Positions 33,927 to 45,784 of a stretch of 64,000 nt of DNA are shown here, piece by piece. Source of the stretch: Nepenthes gracilis (Eukaryota; Streptophyta; Magnoliopsida; Caryophyllales; Nepenthaceae). A program made the position numbers and the translations under genes. Under the pieces are notes generated by a model. That model did no database searches. It worked only from the letters and a program-made list of their open reading frames with translations, and was not told the origin of the DNA. Where the stretch lies: the NCBI GenBank assembly GCA_033239525.1, contig BSYO01000014.1, positions 10,710,021-10,774,020 on the forward strand, given 5' to 3'. The stretch's first letter is position 1, and each line of letters starts with the position of its first letter.

Positions 33927-35529
33927 TTATTAAAGTAACGATTAATTGTTTAAACATAAATATAAGCTCCGAAATGAGTATCTACATGCTGGAGGCAAGG
34001 GGATGAGTCCGGAGGTTTCAAAATGATATGTGATCATCGGAGGTATGAAATCTAATCTCTCTCGTGAACTTAGAATGAATGTTGTGATTAAGGGAATTGA
34101 GTCCTACAGAAAGTTGTGTTGAACTTCGAATGATTTTTGTGGAATAAAGGAATTGAGTCCCACTGGAAATTGTGAACCGAGGTGTAAATGGAAGGGAATC
34201 CACATTGTGCATTGTGATGATATGATCTCCTGGATGGAGATGTGTGTGATGAAATGATCTCCCGGTTGGAGATGTTTGTGATGGGAATGATATTTTCCAA
34301 GTTGTGAACGTGTGTGGCAAATGTGGATTTCCCTCTCCAAGTGTTGGAAACTAATCTTGAAACTAGGACCATGTTTCGTAGGGATAGTATTCTTTAGCAT
34401 ACCATGTCCATCGCGGTGTGAATCCGAGAAATACTTGGCCACGTATTCTGGCCACTCGTGAGAGCGGGTGATGTTCGTGGTACGCTTTAGAAAACTACTG
34501 TGGAAGAACGAGAATTGCCCTGGTCCCCGGGGGTGTAGGGTGTGTCAGTTGAACACTACATACTGAGATGTAGTCGTTCGTTGTTTGTTGCATGGATGCA
34601 ACCAGGGGTCGAGTGCTGCCAACCATAAATGCAGCCATGGCTTTAGAATGTGTAGCGAACACATTCCTATCCTCGTTCACTCGCATCGTTGGTTAGTACG
34701 GTCTACTAGCCCGGGTCCGCAAAGATGATGTAATAATGAAAAATGAATAATGTCCAATCAATGTAACTGTGAGAACCGTGAGAATTAAGTGATTCCGAAT
34801 AACAACCAATCAACGTAATGTGAGAACCGTGGGAATCAAGTGATTCTAGATGCTTCCTGTTCCCTCTCCTACTTCATGGTTATGGAGAGTGCTTGTATCC
34901 CCCTCGTTCCAGTTCTTGCGTGTACCTTCAAGAATTGTGTGTGATTATATTTGCTGAACTGTTAGCTCACTCTTGCTGTCGTTATTTTTCCTTCCAGATG
35001 AGAACACTTAGTTGGCGCCAGATAGTTAGAGTAAGGAGAAGCTTGCTTGAAGAGGTTGGCTGGACGTCGAGTGCACAAAGGATTTGGCCATAGTGTTGTA
35101 TTGGATTGTAGATAGCCACTCTGGGTTGGATGTGGCTTATTGTTGTCATTTTTTTATGGTTTTGTTATACTTCCGTGGATTATGATGATATAGTATGCTT
35201 CCGCATCTGTATTGATGTTTTGAGTTTTGTTTCATATTAGATGACATCTCTCTAGATCTAATACGGTAGAGTAGGAGTGTTGTATTAGAGCCATGGATGA
35301 TATGGCAGTTGTTGTGATCTTGTGTGGTATGTCGTAGGCTTTGTGTTAAGCCTTTTATTAGATGTGTGCTTGTGTAGGATCTATTTAACAGGTTGTACCA
35401 TTGGTTTTTCGTCCAATTACAGAGGAAACTCTACCGAAATTTTTGTAGAGTCTATGGGTTAATTATGGGCTTAGTTTGTGTTGTCTCTGACGAAGGTTAT
35501 TTAGTGGAAAAATAATCCGGTTCGTCACA

Positions 35530-35850
35530 GCGGACTACATCATAAATAGGTCGCCTAGTAAACCCTTAAATGGTGAAGTGCCGGAGAAGATATGGTCGAA
35601 TAAGGAGCCATCTTATGATCATCTACAGGTATTTGGATGTAAAGCATTCGTTCATGTCCTAAGAGATGAAATGACAAAATTAGAACTAAAGATAATACAG
35701 TGCGTCTTTCTGGGCTACGGAAAAAATAAGCTGGGTTACAAATTTTATGATCTAGCTGGAAGAAGACTTATCTGGTCAAGGGACGTAACTTTCATTCAAG
35801 ATAAAACGATCAAAGATATTGGTAGAAAGACCAAGTGTGATGTCGAGTAG
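35530..35850 (+). pseudogene. Tork integrase, second part
   Basis: Continues in frame after LTR D: ADYIINRSPSKPLNGEVPEK, then HLQVFGCKAFVHVLRDEM, IQCVFLGYGKNKLGYKFYD and RRLIWSRDVTF. This is the conserved GKxxV/DNA-binding-side C-terminal region of copia integrase. Ends in a TAG at 35848-35850. Confidence 0.85.
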
Positions 35851-37651
35851 ACGGACAAAGTAAGTGTCAAAGTTGTCCGTCCGGTATCTCTGGAAGACGA
35901 AGACAATGGTCCTGAGGCGGTTGAGTATAATGGAGAGGTAGTTATGGCACCTGATGAAGACCAGGATGAAGTCATCCCTTAACCGGTCGAGGACCTGCCT
36001 ATTAGACAATCCTTACGAAATAGACGGCCGTCCGTCCATCTGTCACCCAATAAATATGTTATGCTCACTGACACCGGAGAGTTTAAAAGTTATAAAGAGG
36101 CTACGGAGGATGAAAGTAAGAAAAAATGGCTGGAAGCCATGAATGATGAAATGAGTTCTCTTCATGAGAATCATACTTTTGATTTAGTCAAGCTTCATAA
36201 GGAAAAGAAGGCCCTAAAGAACAAATGGGTCTTCCGATTAAAAACAGATGAAAATACCATGAAGCAAAAGTATAAGGCATGGCTAGTGGTGAAAGATTTC
36301 AGTCAATAGAAGGGAATCGACTTCGATGAGATTTTTGCTACTGTAGTAAAAATGTCCTCCATACGGGTGGTGTTGGACTTGGCAGCCACCAGAAATCTAA
36401 AAGTGGAGCAAATGGATGTCTGGATAGCTTTCCTTCATGGTGAACTGGAGGAAGAAATCTATATGGAATAGCCATAAAGGTTTATGGTTAAAGGGAAGGA
36501 GCAACTAATCCGTCTTCTAAGGAAAAGCCTATATGGGTTGAAATAGGCTCCAAGACAATGATACAAGAAGTTCGAATCAGTCATGACTAGTCAAGGATAA
36601 CGATAAACTACTTGTGGTCACTTGTGTTTTACACAGTTTTTTAGAAGATAATTTTGTTATCCTTCTCCTTTACGTGGATGATATGTTGATTGTTGGATAA
36701 AATAGCACTCGGATAAATAAGTTAAAGGAGCAACTTGGGCAATCCTTTGCCATGAAAGACCTCGGACAGGCAAACCAGATTCTTGGTATTAAAATCATTC
36801 GTGATCGATAGGCAGGGAGACTATGGTTGTCTCAAGAAAACTACTTTGAGAAAATGCTCCAACGATTCAACATGGATAAGTCTAAACCTGTCAGCACTCC
36901 ACTTGTAAATCATCACAAGTTGAGTAGTCGCCAGTGTCCATTCTTGGACGAAGAGAAAGCGTACATGAGAGGCGTTCCCTACTCTTCAGCCGTAGGAAGT
37001 CTCATGTATGCCTTGATATGCACCAGGCCAGATATAGCACATGCTATTGGCACAGTTAGTCGGTTTCTGTCCAATCCAGGGAAGGAGTATTAGTCCGTGG
37101 TAAAGTGGATTATGAGATACATTCGAGGAACTTGTAAGAGGAGCTTGTATCTTAGAAGTGAGAAGCCTCAGTTGGTGAGCTACTCGAATGCTGATATGGC
37201 CGGATACATTGATAGTCACAAGTCCACTGTAGGATACTTAGTGAAATTTACAGGAGGAGTAGTTTTCTGGCAGTCCAAGTTATAAAAATATGTCGCTCTC
37301 TCTACTACTGAAGTCAAATATATTACCATGACAGAAACTTGTAAGGAGATGTTGTGGATGAAGAAATTCGTTCAGGAACTGAACCTTGAACTGGAAAAGT
37401 ATGTGGTACTCTGTGACAGTCAAAGTACCATTCATCTCTGCAAGAACTCCTCACTTCATTCCAGATCAAAGCATATTAATGTGCGATATCATTGGATTAG
37501 AGATGTATTAGAAGCCAGTCTACTGTCACTAGAAAAGATTGACACTGAAGAAAATAGGACAAATATAATGACCAAGATTCTGCTGAAAGAAAAGAATGAA
37601 GCATGCTACAGGCTGGCCGAGATAGTGGACTTAACTTCCTCACGGTCGTGA
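35851..37651 (+). pseudogene. Tork reverse transcriptase and RNase H
   Basis: RT begins near 36061 (EESKKKWLEAMNDEMSSLHE and KNKWVFRLKTDE). It includes VEQMDVWIAFLHGELEEEIY, a KSLYGLK motif and the catalytic box LLLYVDDMLIVG (about 36660-36695), which is intact. RNase H follows with RPDIAHAIGTVSRFLSNP, VKWIMRYIRGT, ADMAGYIDSHKSTVGYLV, WQSKL and SLHSRSKHINVRYHWIRD, ending at 37651 ten bases before the 3' LTR. In-frame stops occur at 36307, 36698, 36809, 37091 and 37283, among others, plus frameshifts near 36590. Confidence 0.9.
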
Positions 37652-37660
37652 GGAAAAGTT

Positions 37661-38470
37661 TGTTGGGAATTACTCCCGTGTGGAAGTCCTCATGACCAGG
37701 GAACTTAGACGAAGCACGTGTGTGCTACTTTAAGAAGAATCTTCTAGACGGTCAACCTCTATTGGTCAATATATTGACCGGTAAGTTGTGAGATGACTGA
37801 CTCTATGAAGAATCGGGATCGACTACTTCAACCGGTCAACGGTGTGATTGATCGGCCAAAATGAGAGGATGATCAACAGAGTTGACCAACTGAATTTGGA
37901 AAGTCTGAATGGCTATCATATCCTAAAAGGTGTACAGTTGACCTATTCGATTGGGTAGTTGATAGACATCATTATTAGGACTCCAAACGCTGATTGGTTT
38001 GCAGGAGCAGGTATGCGCTGCTCGCTGCAGGATAGGGTATGCGTATGCACGCATGCAGATCTTGGAAGTTGAGCACCAACCATCAAGCTGGGGTATGGTG
38101 AGGGACGTGTGTATATATATGTGTATATGCACACACAATAGGGGAGAGTAGTGAGAAAATCAGAGGAGAAAAAGTGAAAAGAAAGTGAATGGTGAGTGAA
38201 AATAAAGTATTGAAATTTTGTTTACCTTTACTCTATTCTTATTTTCGCCTCCTATAATTTATGTAACAAAATCTCATACCTAGTGTTTTGCGGACTAAGT
38301 GTCTAGTGATTTTTTTTTTTATTTCAGTGGGTTTTCCATATAAAATATTTGGTATTCATTTTTCTTCTCCTATTTCAACTTTACTATGTGTGTGCTTTTA
38401 TTAGTCGGCCGTCCATTTTGGCCAACAGGCTCTTGTATCTTTGTCAGTAGGCCGCTCATTTCCACCAACA
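37661..38470 (+). repeat. 3' LTR of the Tork element
   Basis: 810 bp, TGTTGGGAAT...CACCAACA. Lacks about 30-35 bp present in the 5' LTR near 30717-30750. The purine tract GAGGAAAAG is at 37650-37658. Confidence 0.9.
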
Positions 38471-38574
38471 TTTAATACTCAAAAGGTTAAAATTGAGTGA
38501 GGTGTTAGTTCGGGTCAAACTGGGTTCGAGCAATCCATTTGGAGGTTAAAGATGAACAAATGACGCCATTTTGT

Positions 38575-38778
38575 TAAACAAAAAGAAAAGGGATTTCTCT
38601 TGGATTGGTTTGTGCATTTGGGCCACGTCGTTGGAAAGCCTATTTCGTGCCTCGCCGATTCGCACCTGCGAGGCCCATTCTAAGCCTAGCCCACGGGAAT
38701 AAATGCCCTGTGATGTGTGACTCAAACCCCTACCTCTGGATTTTTGCAGAAGAGCATCAATCATTGCGCCACTTGTTT
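38575..38778 (-). mobile_element. Possible tRNA-derived SINE
   Basis: The minus strand has an A box (TGGCGCAATGATTGATGCTC, 38771-38752) and a B box (GGTTTGAGTCA, about 38729-38719) with tRNA-like spacing of about 55 bp overall. An unrelated body follows, then a T/A-rich tail (TTTTCTTTTTGTTT) near 38590. It does not fold as a whole tRNA. Boundaries are approximate and no duplication was found. Confidence 0.45.
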
Positions 38779-39025
38779 CCTTTCCACATAATGTGTACCC
38801 ATATTATTCTAAAGCATGTATATCATTACATAATTCTTGTTGCGGTGCTTGGATTTGAATCCCATATCAGGTGATTATTGCTCCATATAGACATTTATTT
38901 AGGTATGTAATGTTAGTGCCATTTGCAAAAATGATTAGCTAAACTCTACTTAGTAAAACATTCAACCATTCCGTTCCATAAAAAGGGAAAGAAACAAACT
39001 CTGTTTCTCAGAGAACTCACACACC

Positions 39026-40201
39026 ATGGGAAGCAAGAGGTTGCAATGTCTTTCCTCAGATACTTCGCATGATGGATCGGAATTCTCCATCACATTGTGT
39101 CAAATCCACCCAAATATGGGTGTCATGATGACAGCCCAGATGAGTGAAATGGACACAACAATAAGGAGGCTCAATGATAGGATTGAGTCTCGTAGGCAGG
39201 TGGGCTGGTCTTGGACCCTAATCAGAATGTCAATCGCAAATCAAAGTACAACTGACCCTGATTATGCAAAGATGCCATGGCCAACTCTTAAGGTTTAGAT
39301 GCATGGATAGTCCCCCACCTATAGCCTTGCAGCCAAAGAAATATCACTCTAATGATGTAACCCCAAGTCATCCAAGTCATTAGATTTGGACTCTAGCAAG
39401 AATGGTTCTCAAAGGGTAGCGCCTTGTCGCTTAGGGCTCCACCCCTGTAAGCCATCGCAGCTAGCATTAGCAAAAGGACTTTCTTCGATGCTCACAGATA
39501 AGTGTTGGTTACTGAGGTCGAGGAAGGGACACAAAGGATCGAGTATCTTCAGAGATCAAATAGGAGCAAAAACTAGGGACATACCCCGTCACTAACACTA
39601 TCATGGAGTGTCCTTTGCCACAGCAGTACAAAGCTTTGTAAATTGAGCCCTATGATGGTACCTCAGATCCTTAGGACCATCTCAATCACTTTTGCAACCT
39701 ATTACAATTTTTGAGGTTTAGTGACACCACCTTGTACCAAAGCTTTCCAATGACATTAAAGGGGCACGTGCTCATGGTTATATCGACTCCAAACCTACAG
39801 TATTGTCTCCTTTGAGAAGCTATCCAAAAGTTTGATGTCCAGATTTGCCTCTAGCAGGAGGCTAAAGAAAGATCTGTGGCATCTGGTCAACATGTGGTAA
39901 GGCAAGGCAAGACATGGAGGGATTATTTCACTCATTTCAAAGCTAAAACCTGAGGCATCCCAAACCTAGAAGATGAGACTAAGGTAAGGATCTTTTACAA
40001 CTCTTTGCAAGGAGGTGCTTTCACAAGAAAAACCATAATAAGGTAGCCCGTTTCTTGTGAAAAACTAGAAAAAAGCTCTGGCCTTACATCTAGCCAAAGG
40101 AAGCCAATGAGATAAGATTGGCATAGCAAGTGGTTGGATTGGCATAGCCATCCCATGAGATATATTAATGGAGGATCCTAGGAGGAGCTCGTAAGCCCCG
40201 A
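39026..40201 (+). pseudogene. Tat-lineage gypsy gag, N-terminal and capsid part
   Basis: From about 39640 one frame reads IEPYDGTSDP, DHLNHF, LYQSFPMTLKGHV and, after breaks, VVRQGKTWRDYFTHFKAKT and FYNSLQGGAF, the Tat capsid pattern. The 90-codon frame at 39026-39298 (MGSKRLQCLSSD...) may be the start of the same Gag. The zinc-knuckle region is found beyond the R1/R2 unit at 41583, so Gag is split by it. Confidence 0.6.
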
Positions 40202-41582
40202 TGATGCAGGGTAGGGGAAGAAAATAGGGGAAGGGAGGAGAAGAAATTGAGATGACGGGGAGAAATAGAAGGAGGATAATAGAGAAAAGAAGTAAAAATC
40301 AGAGGAGAGAAAGAAGTAGAGATCACAGAGAAGGTAGAAATCAGAAAGAGAAGAGACCAAGAGAAATAAGGGAAGAAAAGTGTTATTACTCAATATTTTA
40401 TTTAATTTATCAAATATATCAAAAATAATAGAGTTCAGGGTCATTATATAAAAAAATTCTAATTTTATGATAATTTAAAAATAAATATAATTTTCTAACT
40501 GAATATAAGATAAATTCCTAAAATAAAAAAACAAAATCGAATAAAAATTTTATCAATTAAAAAAAATTAAATTCTACTAATTTAAAAATAAAATTAAATA
40601 AAAAAATAAAATCAAATTTCTTCTAATTGAAAATGAAATCAAATTTAATTTAAAAATAAAATAAAATCTCTTCATCCATTATGTCTGCATCAATTCTTTT
40701 CGAGTAGTTAGGATTTGACCTCGTTGAGTAAAACTTCTATAATCTTTTTCTAACCACAAGATGAGTGGCTATGCAATCCTCCAAATGAGCTAATGTTTTT
40801 GGCACTACTCCATCACCCCATAAATATGTCATTCCGCACACCTATTTGTACCCCTATCCAATAAAATGAGCACGTAAGGTGGTAGTATGTGATGTAAATA
40901 TGACCATTTTACTCGCAATAGTAGCTCTAACTAATAGCTGATTTTAGATCTTTTGTGATGTAGGAAAGGGGTGACAAGGAAAAGGCAGAAGAGAAGAAAA
41001 AGGAGGGTAAATGAGAAAGAAACAGAGTGAGGTGAGAAGTAGAAGGAACAAAAGAGAAAAAAGACAATCACAATTTGATATAGGAAAGGAAAATATTATC
41101 TGAAACCAAAATTGATATAGGAAAAGGGAAGAAAGTAGGAGAGGGGAGAAGGAAAAACTGAGAGGGGGAGAAACAGAATAAAGTTCAGAGAGAAAAGAAG
41201 TAGAAATTAGAGCAGAGAGAAGTAGATATTAGAGAGAGAGGTAGAGATTAGAAAAAGAGGAGATCAAGAGAAAAGGAAAAAGAAAAGTACAATTACTCAA
41301 TATTTTATTTAATTCATCAAACATGTATTAAATAATAAAGTTTAAGGTCCTTATATAGAGAAATTCTAATCTTATGATAATTTAAAAATAAATATAATTT
41401 TCTAATTAAATATGATATAACTTTCTAAAATTAAAAAAAATCAAATCAAATAAATTTTTTACTAACTAAATAAAATTAAATTACTAATTTGAAAATAAAA
41501 TCAAAACTTTTCTAATTAAAAATAAAATCAAATTTAATTTAAAAATAAAATAAAGTCTCTTTATCTATGATATATACATCAC
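40202..41582 (+). mobile_element. TRIM-like unit R: two ~480-bp direct repeats around a 420-bp spacer
   Basis: R1 40202-40692 (TGATGCAGGG...CTGCATCA) and R2 41113-41582 (TGATATAGG...TACATCA) align along their length: purine tract, ATTACTCAATATTTTATTTA, then A/T-rich sequence ending in ATGTCTGCATCA or similar. R1 has inverted ends TGATGCA/TGCATCA. The spacer is non-coding, lacks an obvious primer site and has a purine-rich segment (40975-41075) before R2. CTCGT occurs at 40188-40192 and right after R2 (41583), but the left copy is nine bases away from R1. Confidence 0.55.
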
Positions 41583-42400
41583 TCGTACCTACACCTAACA
41601 TTGCTTAACGAATCCTAGGCTAACATGTTGATATAGATCAAGGATGAGTAGCCGCTAAACTAGTCCAAGCAAGAGCTTCAAACACAATCCACAGACTAGT
41701 CCATGCACTGCATGTTCTAATGCAAACTTGGGTACAACACAAAAGATTGTGGAAAACTATATAGGGAAATTGAGGACCACGTCAAAAGAGGGTTGCTGGA
41801 GAAGTTAGTCTAAGGGGGCTAAAACCAGCCCGTGGCCGATGGTGAAGGGTTGAAATATGTACAACCCCACAATTTCGTCTCTATCACCATTGTCAGCATG
41901 GCAGAATCTCAACAAGGTAGAGTAACAAAAGTTAAGAGCAAGAACAGCCATGTCCAGTGAAAAGGCATTACATTGATTGACAGTGAATAAAGCCATGTTA
42001 GTTCCCCTCACTTGGACCCCCTTGTTGGAATTGCTGTCATCTTAGATGGAGCAAACGATTATCTACTAAGACGACAGGCCTCATACCTTGATGCTTACAC
42101 AAAACGTGGGATAACTCAGCACTAGCTAAGACTTTCGAACATCCACTACATGGCCTGGACAATCAACAGGTCAATGTAAAAGGGATGAGTGACCGAGAGG
42201 AAACTCTTGAAAAATATCCCCAGATATTCTCTCAAATGCTTACATTACATGTACAATACCTTCCCTTGGCATCCAAAAGCATCCTCAGACAACCCACCTT
42301 GGTAAGCTTGGAATCCTTCAAAAATTCAATGACCGGAAATAAAATAAATAGGCAACCTGGACTCGCCTCGCCTGACCCGGCCCAAACTGACCATGCGAAA
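41583..42400 (+). pseudogene. Tat gag zinc-knuckle region and beyond
   Basis: Reads CKLGYNTKDCGKLYREIEDH followed by VKRGLLEKLV, which matches the knuckle and IE.LI..G.L segment that ends Tat Gag. The following several hundred bases stay loosely codon-like (LDPLVGIAVILDGAND) but have no clear protease motif. Pol is missing. Confidence 0.55.
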
Positions 42401-42639
42401 ACCTTAATCATAAATAATACTCATAAATAAATCATTAAATAAAATATAATAATTATAATATCCATAATAAATTCCTTGAAAAAAAGGTAACAATAAATAT
42501 CCACAACATAAATATTTTGGGAACATAATTTTGATGACATGTCTAGTGGGTCCTGCTATATCATAGACCGATCCAAAGTCAAGCCCATCTACCAACAAAG
42601 CCCCGCGAGGAGCGAAGCCCAGAAGGCCATGCAATAGGC

Positions 42640-43600
42640 CTAGCCAGGGCAGACATAAAATGGGCTAGTGGAGATAGAGACTAGCCAAACCTTGTAGGTA
42701 GCCCCTGTGGCTCGACCAATCACGATGTGGGAACCTTTGATCTCAGCAATGACAGCCTGACCAACGCAGAAGGCACTGACATGGTAGGTGCCTACAATCG
42801 GTGGTTGAAGTCAACGCTTAGAGGAGATCGTCATACTCGCCTGTCCGCAACGAAAAGGACACTACCACTGCCAGGTTGTTGCCATCACTAGAGTGGCTCA
42901 ATGAAAAATTTAACAAATGTCGACAAGGACCGTCTACAATCGCACCACCATCGCAAATGACAGCTGACATTGAAGGCTTCTGTCAATGACCAGCAGTTTA
43001 TGAATCCCGATGCGACAGTTATCTAGCCTTGGCGCCAAAGTAATGATGGGCATCATCTACAAATATCCCTTCTCCATGGTTGGAGAAGGTGGTAAGAAAA
43101 ACAAAGAGGACATCTAGAGGCAATCCAGAGAGAGAACTTAAGACACCCTAGTAGCAAACAATCCTAAGAGAGCTCTCTCTGTTTCTCTCTCTTTCTATCT
43201 CTTTCTCTTTCACAGCAAATTTTCTCTCAAAGCCTCTCCCTGTCGAGCACACTATCAGAGCTTAACCCTCCGCCATTTATCAAGATGCTTTTCATCGAGT
43301 GCACCACCAAAGCCTAGTCATTTTCCGTTGACAAAGCCTCTTCCCATTGAGTGCACCACCGGAATCAGGCCCTTTGAAATTACTTACTTTTTCCTCATAC
43401 GTGTATCATTACATCTTATATCATCCTTTCATCTTTCAATTCTCTGAGAAAAATTTTTAACTTGAACGTCGAAGGATAAATTTGAGAGTAAGTTCTGTCA
43501 ATCATTTGATCTCTTATTAGTTTATTGTATTTCATAGGACCTATGTTTTTAGAGATGGAAACCAAACTCGCCTCAATTCGACCTAACCTGAAAGATCAAG
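42640..43600 (+). mobile_element. LTR Z2 (Tat type), homologous to Z1
   Basis: Contains TCTACAAATATCCCTTCTCC (TATA-like), CT repeats at 43165-43210, array units CATCGAGTGCACCACC and CATTGAGTGCACCACC near 43295 and 43360, then TTTTTAACTTGAACGTCGAA, as in other Tat LTRs. Probably the 3' LTR of the pol-less Tat fragment at 39026-42400. Ends not resolved exactly. Confidence 0.5.
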
Positions 43601-43890
43601 TGGCTCTCTAATATATACAATAATCTAGATCTAGGGACGCATTAATGTCTAAAATAAAATCACTATAAATAACGCAAATGCTAAAACTTCTCATCACAAA
43701 CTCCCATCTTCGAGATTGTCTCTACCTAAAATTTCTTCAACAAATGGATGACCTTTTCTAACTTGCAATCAATTGTCTATGTTGGAGCCAATAAAATGTA
43801 AGAGTGATATCAATGTCCAACAAATAAATAAATCAATAATAATTGAATATAATATAACATCTTGGATAATAATATTAATATAAATAAATT
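43601..43890. other. Left flank of the Tat insertion
   Basis: AT-rich sequence. AATAAAATGTAAGAGTGATATC...CCAACAAATAAATAAAT near 43796 resembles the module of LTR B in the same orientation, so this may be a piece of another long LTR into which the Tat element jumped. Tentative. Confidence 0.3.
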
Positions 43891-44611
43891 TAATGTGTTT
43901 CAAAGACCCGAATTATTACACGAATTAGAAAGTCGAGTGAATCTTTTGGTTAATTTGAGTGATAGTTAGTCCGATCTTAGTGACTAAAAATTCTTATTTT
44001 TCATACTACATGAAACTAAATGAGAGGTTAGAGGCATATGAGACTCTTCAATATATTTTTCGATACTTAAATTAGCAATCTTTTTTAAAAAAATAAAAAG
44101 ATGTAGAAGGAAAGCATGAATTAAAAGAGGAAGGGGGTAAGTGTGAGTTAGGAGGACTTGGCTTTGTTTATTTAAATGCACTTTTTGTTTGAGTGTCTTT
44201 TACAGTCTCTATTAGGAACTCTCTCCCTTTAATTTGGGCGGATTTGTATTTATAGTCGAGATCTTAACTGACTTGTTAGCTCAAAACTGTGGCCTATACT
44301 GGACGGTGTTTTATGATAATAAATGAAAGGTGTTACTTTTAGAATATAATCACCATTTGAATCAATTTGAAAACCATCTAACTGTTAATATGGGTACCAT
44401 TTTGGGTGTTTTTATATCGGGTCATTTACTGGTGCATTATTATCCTTCAGTTGACTGTAACTGTTCAATGAGATTAAATGTCCCATTTAATACCCTGCAA
44501 AGTCATTATTCAGAAGGCCCGATTAATTTTATACTCCCATATTTGGGCCATTGATGCTTGATTCTTACTTTAACTTCGGATTGGACCAACTTACTTTGGT
44601 TGCATCTAATA
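43891..44611 (-). repeat. 3' LTR of the Tat element
   Basis: Aligns with 56020-56744 over its length (e.g. AATTTGAGTGATAGT and GAAGGAAAGCATGAATTA versus GAAGGAAAGCATAAATTA). The first base pair of the conserved TG has mutated (TATTAG versus TGTTAG). TATA-like GACTATAAATAC on the minus strand at 44246-44257. Confidence 0.85.
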
Positions 44612-45784
44612 CTAGCTCCTCATGCTTGGAGTTTTGAATTCAAACTCCAAATATGTTATCAATGGAAGGCCAGCTGGATGGTCATTCGTACCAACAGTGC
44701 ACGCCTTTGCTAAAGATCATCTATTGATTGGCGGTCTTATTTGGCAGAATTTTATTCTATGTCCTTTTTGACCGTGATTTGATGCCTTTTGGAGCATCAA
44801 TTTCCTTACCTATTGGGTCTTACCTTGGCTATAAATTGAAGGTCTCTCTTCACTATATATCCTAGAATATCTTCCTGCTCATTTGGCCGTGTGTTATCCT
44901 TTGCAAACATGTTGTCTTCACAGTCGCTGATGGACATTAATGTCAAAGTTGGCGAGGAAGACCCTTCAAGTTATGTAATCAATGACAGAGGATGCATTTG
45001 TAGTCCACATTAATTATCCTCTTCTATTAAAAAAATCATATTGGTTTTCCTCTTTTATGTCTTTTCTAAAGCTAGACCATCATATTGCAATGCGGTTTTT
45101 GTCTCGCTGACCCTTGTAGAAGTAATTGAGATAAATGTTGCTGGCATGGGTGGATATTTTTTCTTCTTTTTTTAGTGGTACTTTTGGCATAAGTGCCTTA
45201 GCTCCTAGAAAGAAATTCTTTTCCCCATTTGGGTTGTAGTCCTATCTCTTCTTTCTTATTTTCTGAATTATACATTGTGAAATGATCTAATAAATAGAAC
45301 CACCTGAATAGGAACTTGTTTTCTTCATATGACTTTAGCGTGTTTATAATTCTTAGATAGCTACTTAGGAGTTGAGTGTCCACTTGTATGCTTGGATTTT
45401 GTTTATTTTTTTGCCTCATCTGACAATCTGACAGCTCAATTATTTAACAATTCGGCTTCATAATAATTTTAACTTAGACAAATCTTGAATTGTAACAGTT
45501 GTAAATTAACTAAGCCGGTCATTTGATTGAAACGGAACTAATTAATTAATTAAATGGAGTAACTAAACAGTTTGCTGCTACCTTGTCGTCTTGGAAAATA
45601 TCGTGTTAGTACATCATTACTGGTATAGCAAAAGAGATGTGTTGAGGCATTCTCCCATGCTAGCACGTGTCTCCCATCATGATAACAACGCGTCTCTTCA
45701 GGCGAGCCAAGATAGCATCGTTCTGGGTTAAAATCTTTCAATTTAAACTCTGATGCTCCTTTTTCAATTAATTTCTTTATCTTC
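44612..45784. other. Non-coding region between extra ORF and 3' LTR
   Basis: About 1.2 kb with short frames only. In the plus sense it lies upstream of the antisense ORF and would have to hold its promoter. I see no convincing TATA box. Confidence 0.4.

Larger units (their letters stand above)
32677..35529 (+). mobile_element. Solo LTR D inserted in the Tork integrase
   Basis: 2853 bp, TGTGAGGTTCCGGATTT ... CCGGTTCGTCACA, flanked by GCGGC and GCGGA (one mismatch). The integrase reading continues across it. No coding domain or second LTR. Layout: a four-palindrome array (32840-33018), TATA box at 33027, three tandem units of about 173 bp (33408-33926), a 33-bp triplet repeat (34226-34325), the CAG-ended module (34950-34999) and a GAGGAAACTCTACCG motif near 35425. 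Related to LTRs A and B in inverted orientation. Confidence 0.85.
30635..38470 (+). mobile_element. Tork-type Ty1/copia retrotransposon with nested solo LTR D
   Basis: Flanked by perfect TTTAA duplications (30630-30634, 38471-38475). LTRs start TGTTGGGAAT and end CCAACA (5' 30635-31479; 3' 37661-38470). The primer site TGGTATCAGAG is at 31482-31492 and the purine tract GAGGAAAAG lies before the 3' LTR. Gag, integrase, RT and RNase H occur in copia order (integrase before RT). Without the nested 2.85-kb LTR and duplication the element is about 5.0 kb. Protease and the N-terminal integrase are deleted. Many stops; the two LTRs differ at roughly one site in ten by eye and by a gap of about 30-35 bp, so the insertion is old. 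Confidence 0.9.

Noticed and set aside
32677..35529. LTR D as a DNA transposon because its ends (TGTGA...TCACA) are inverted
   Set aside because: The ends are the usual TG...CA of LTRs with 5-bp flanks, there is no transposase, and homologous LTRs A and B have unlike inner termini.
38851..38863. B-box-like GGATTTGAATCCC on the plus strand
   Set aside because: No A box at tRNA distance upstream, so neither a tRNA nor a SINE head.
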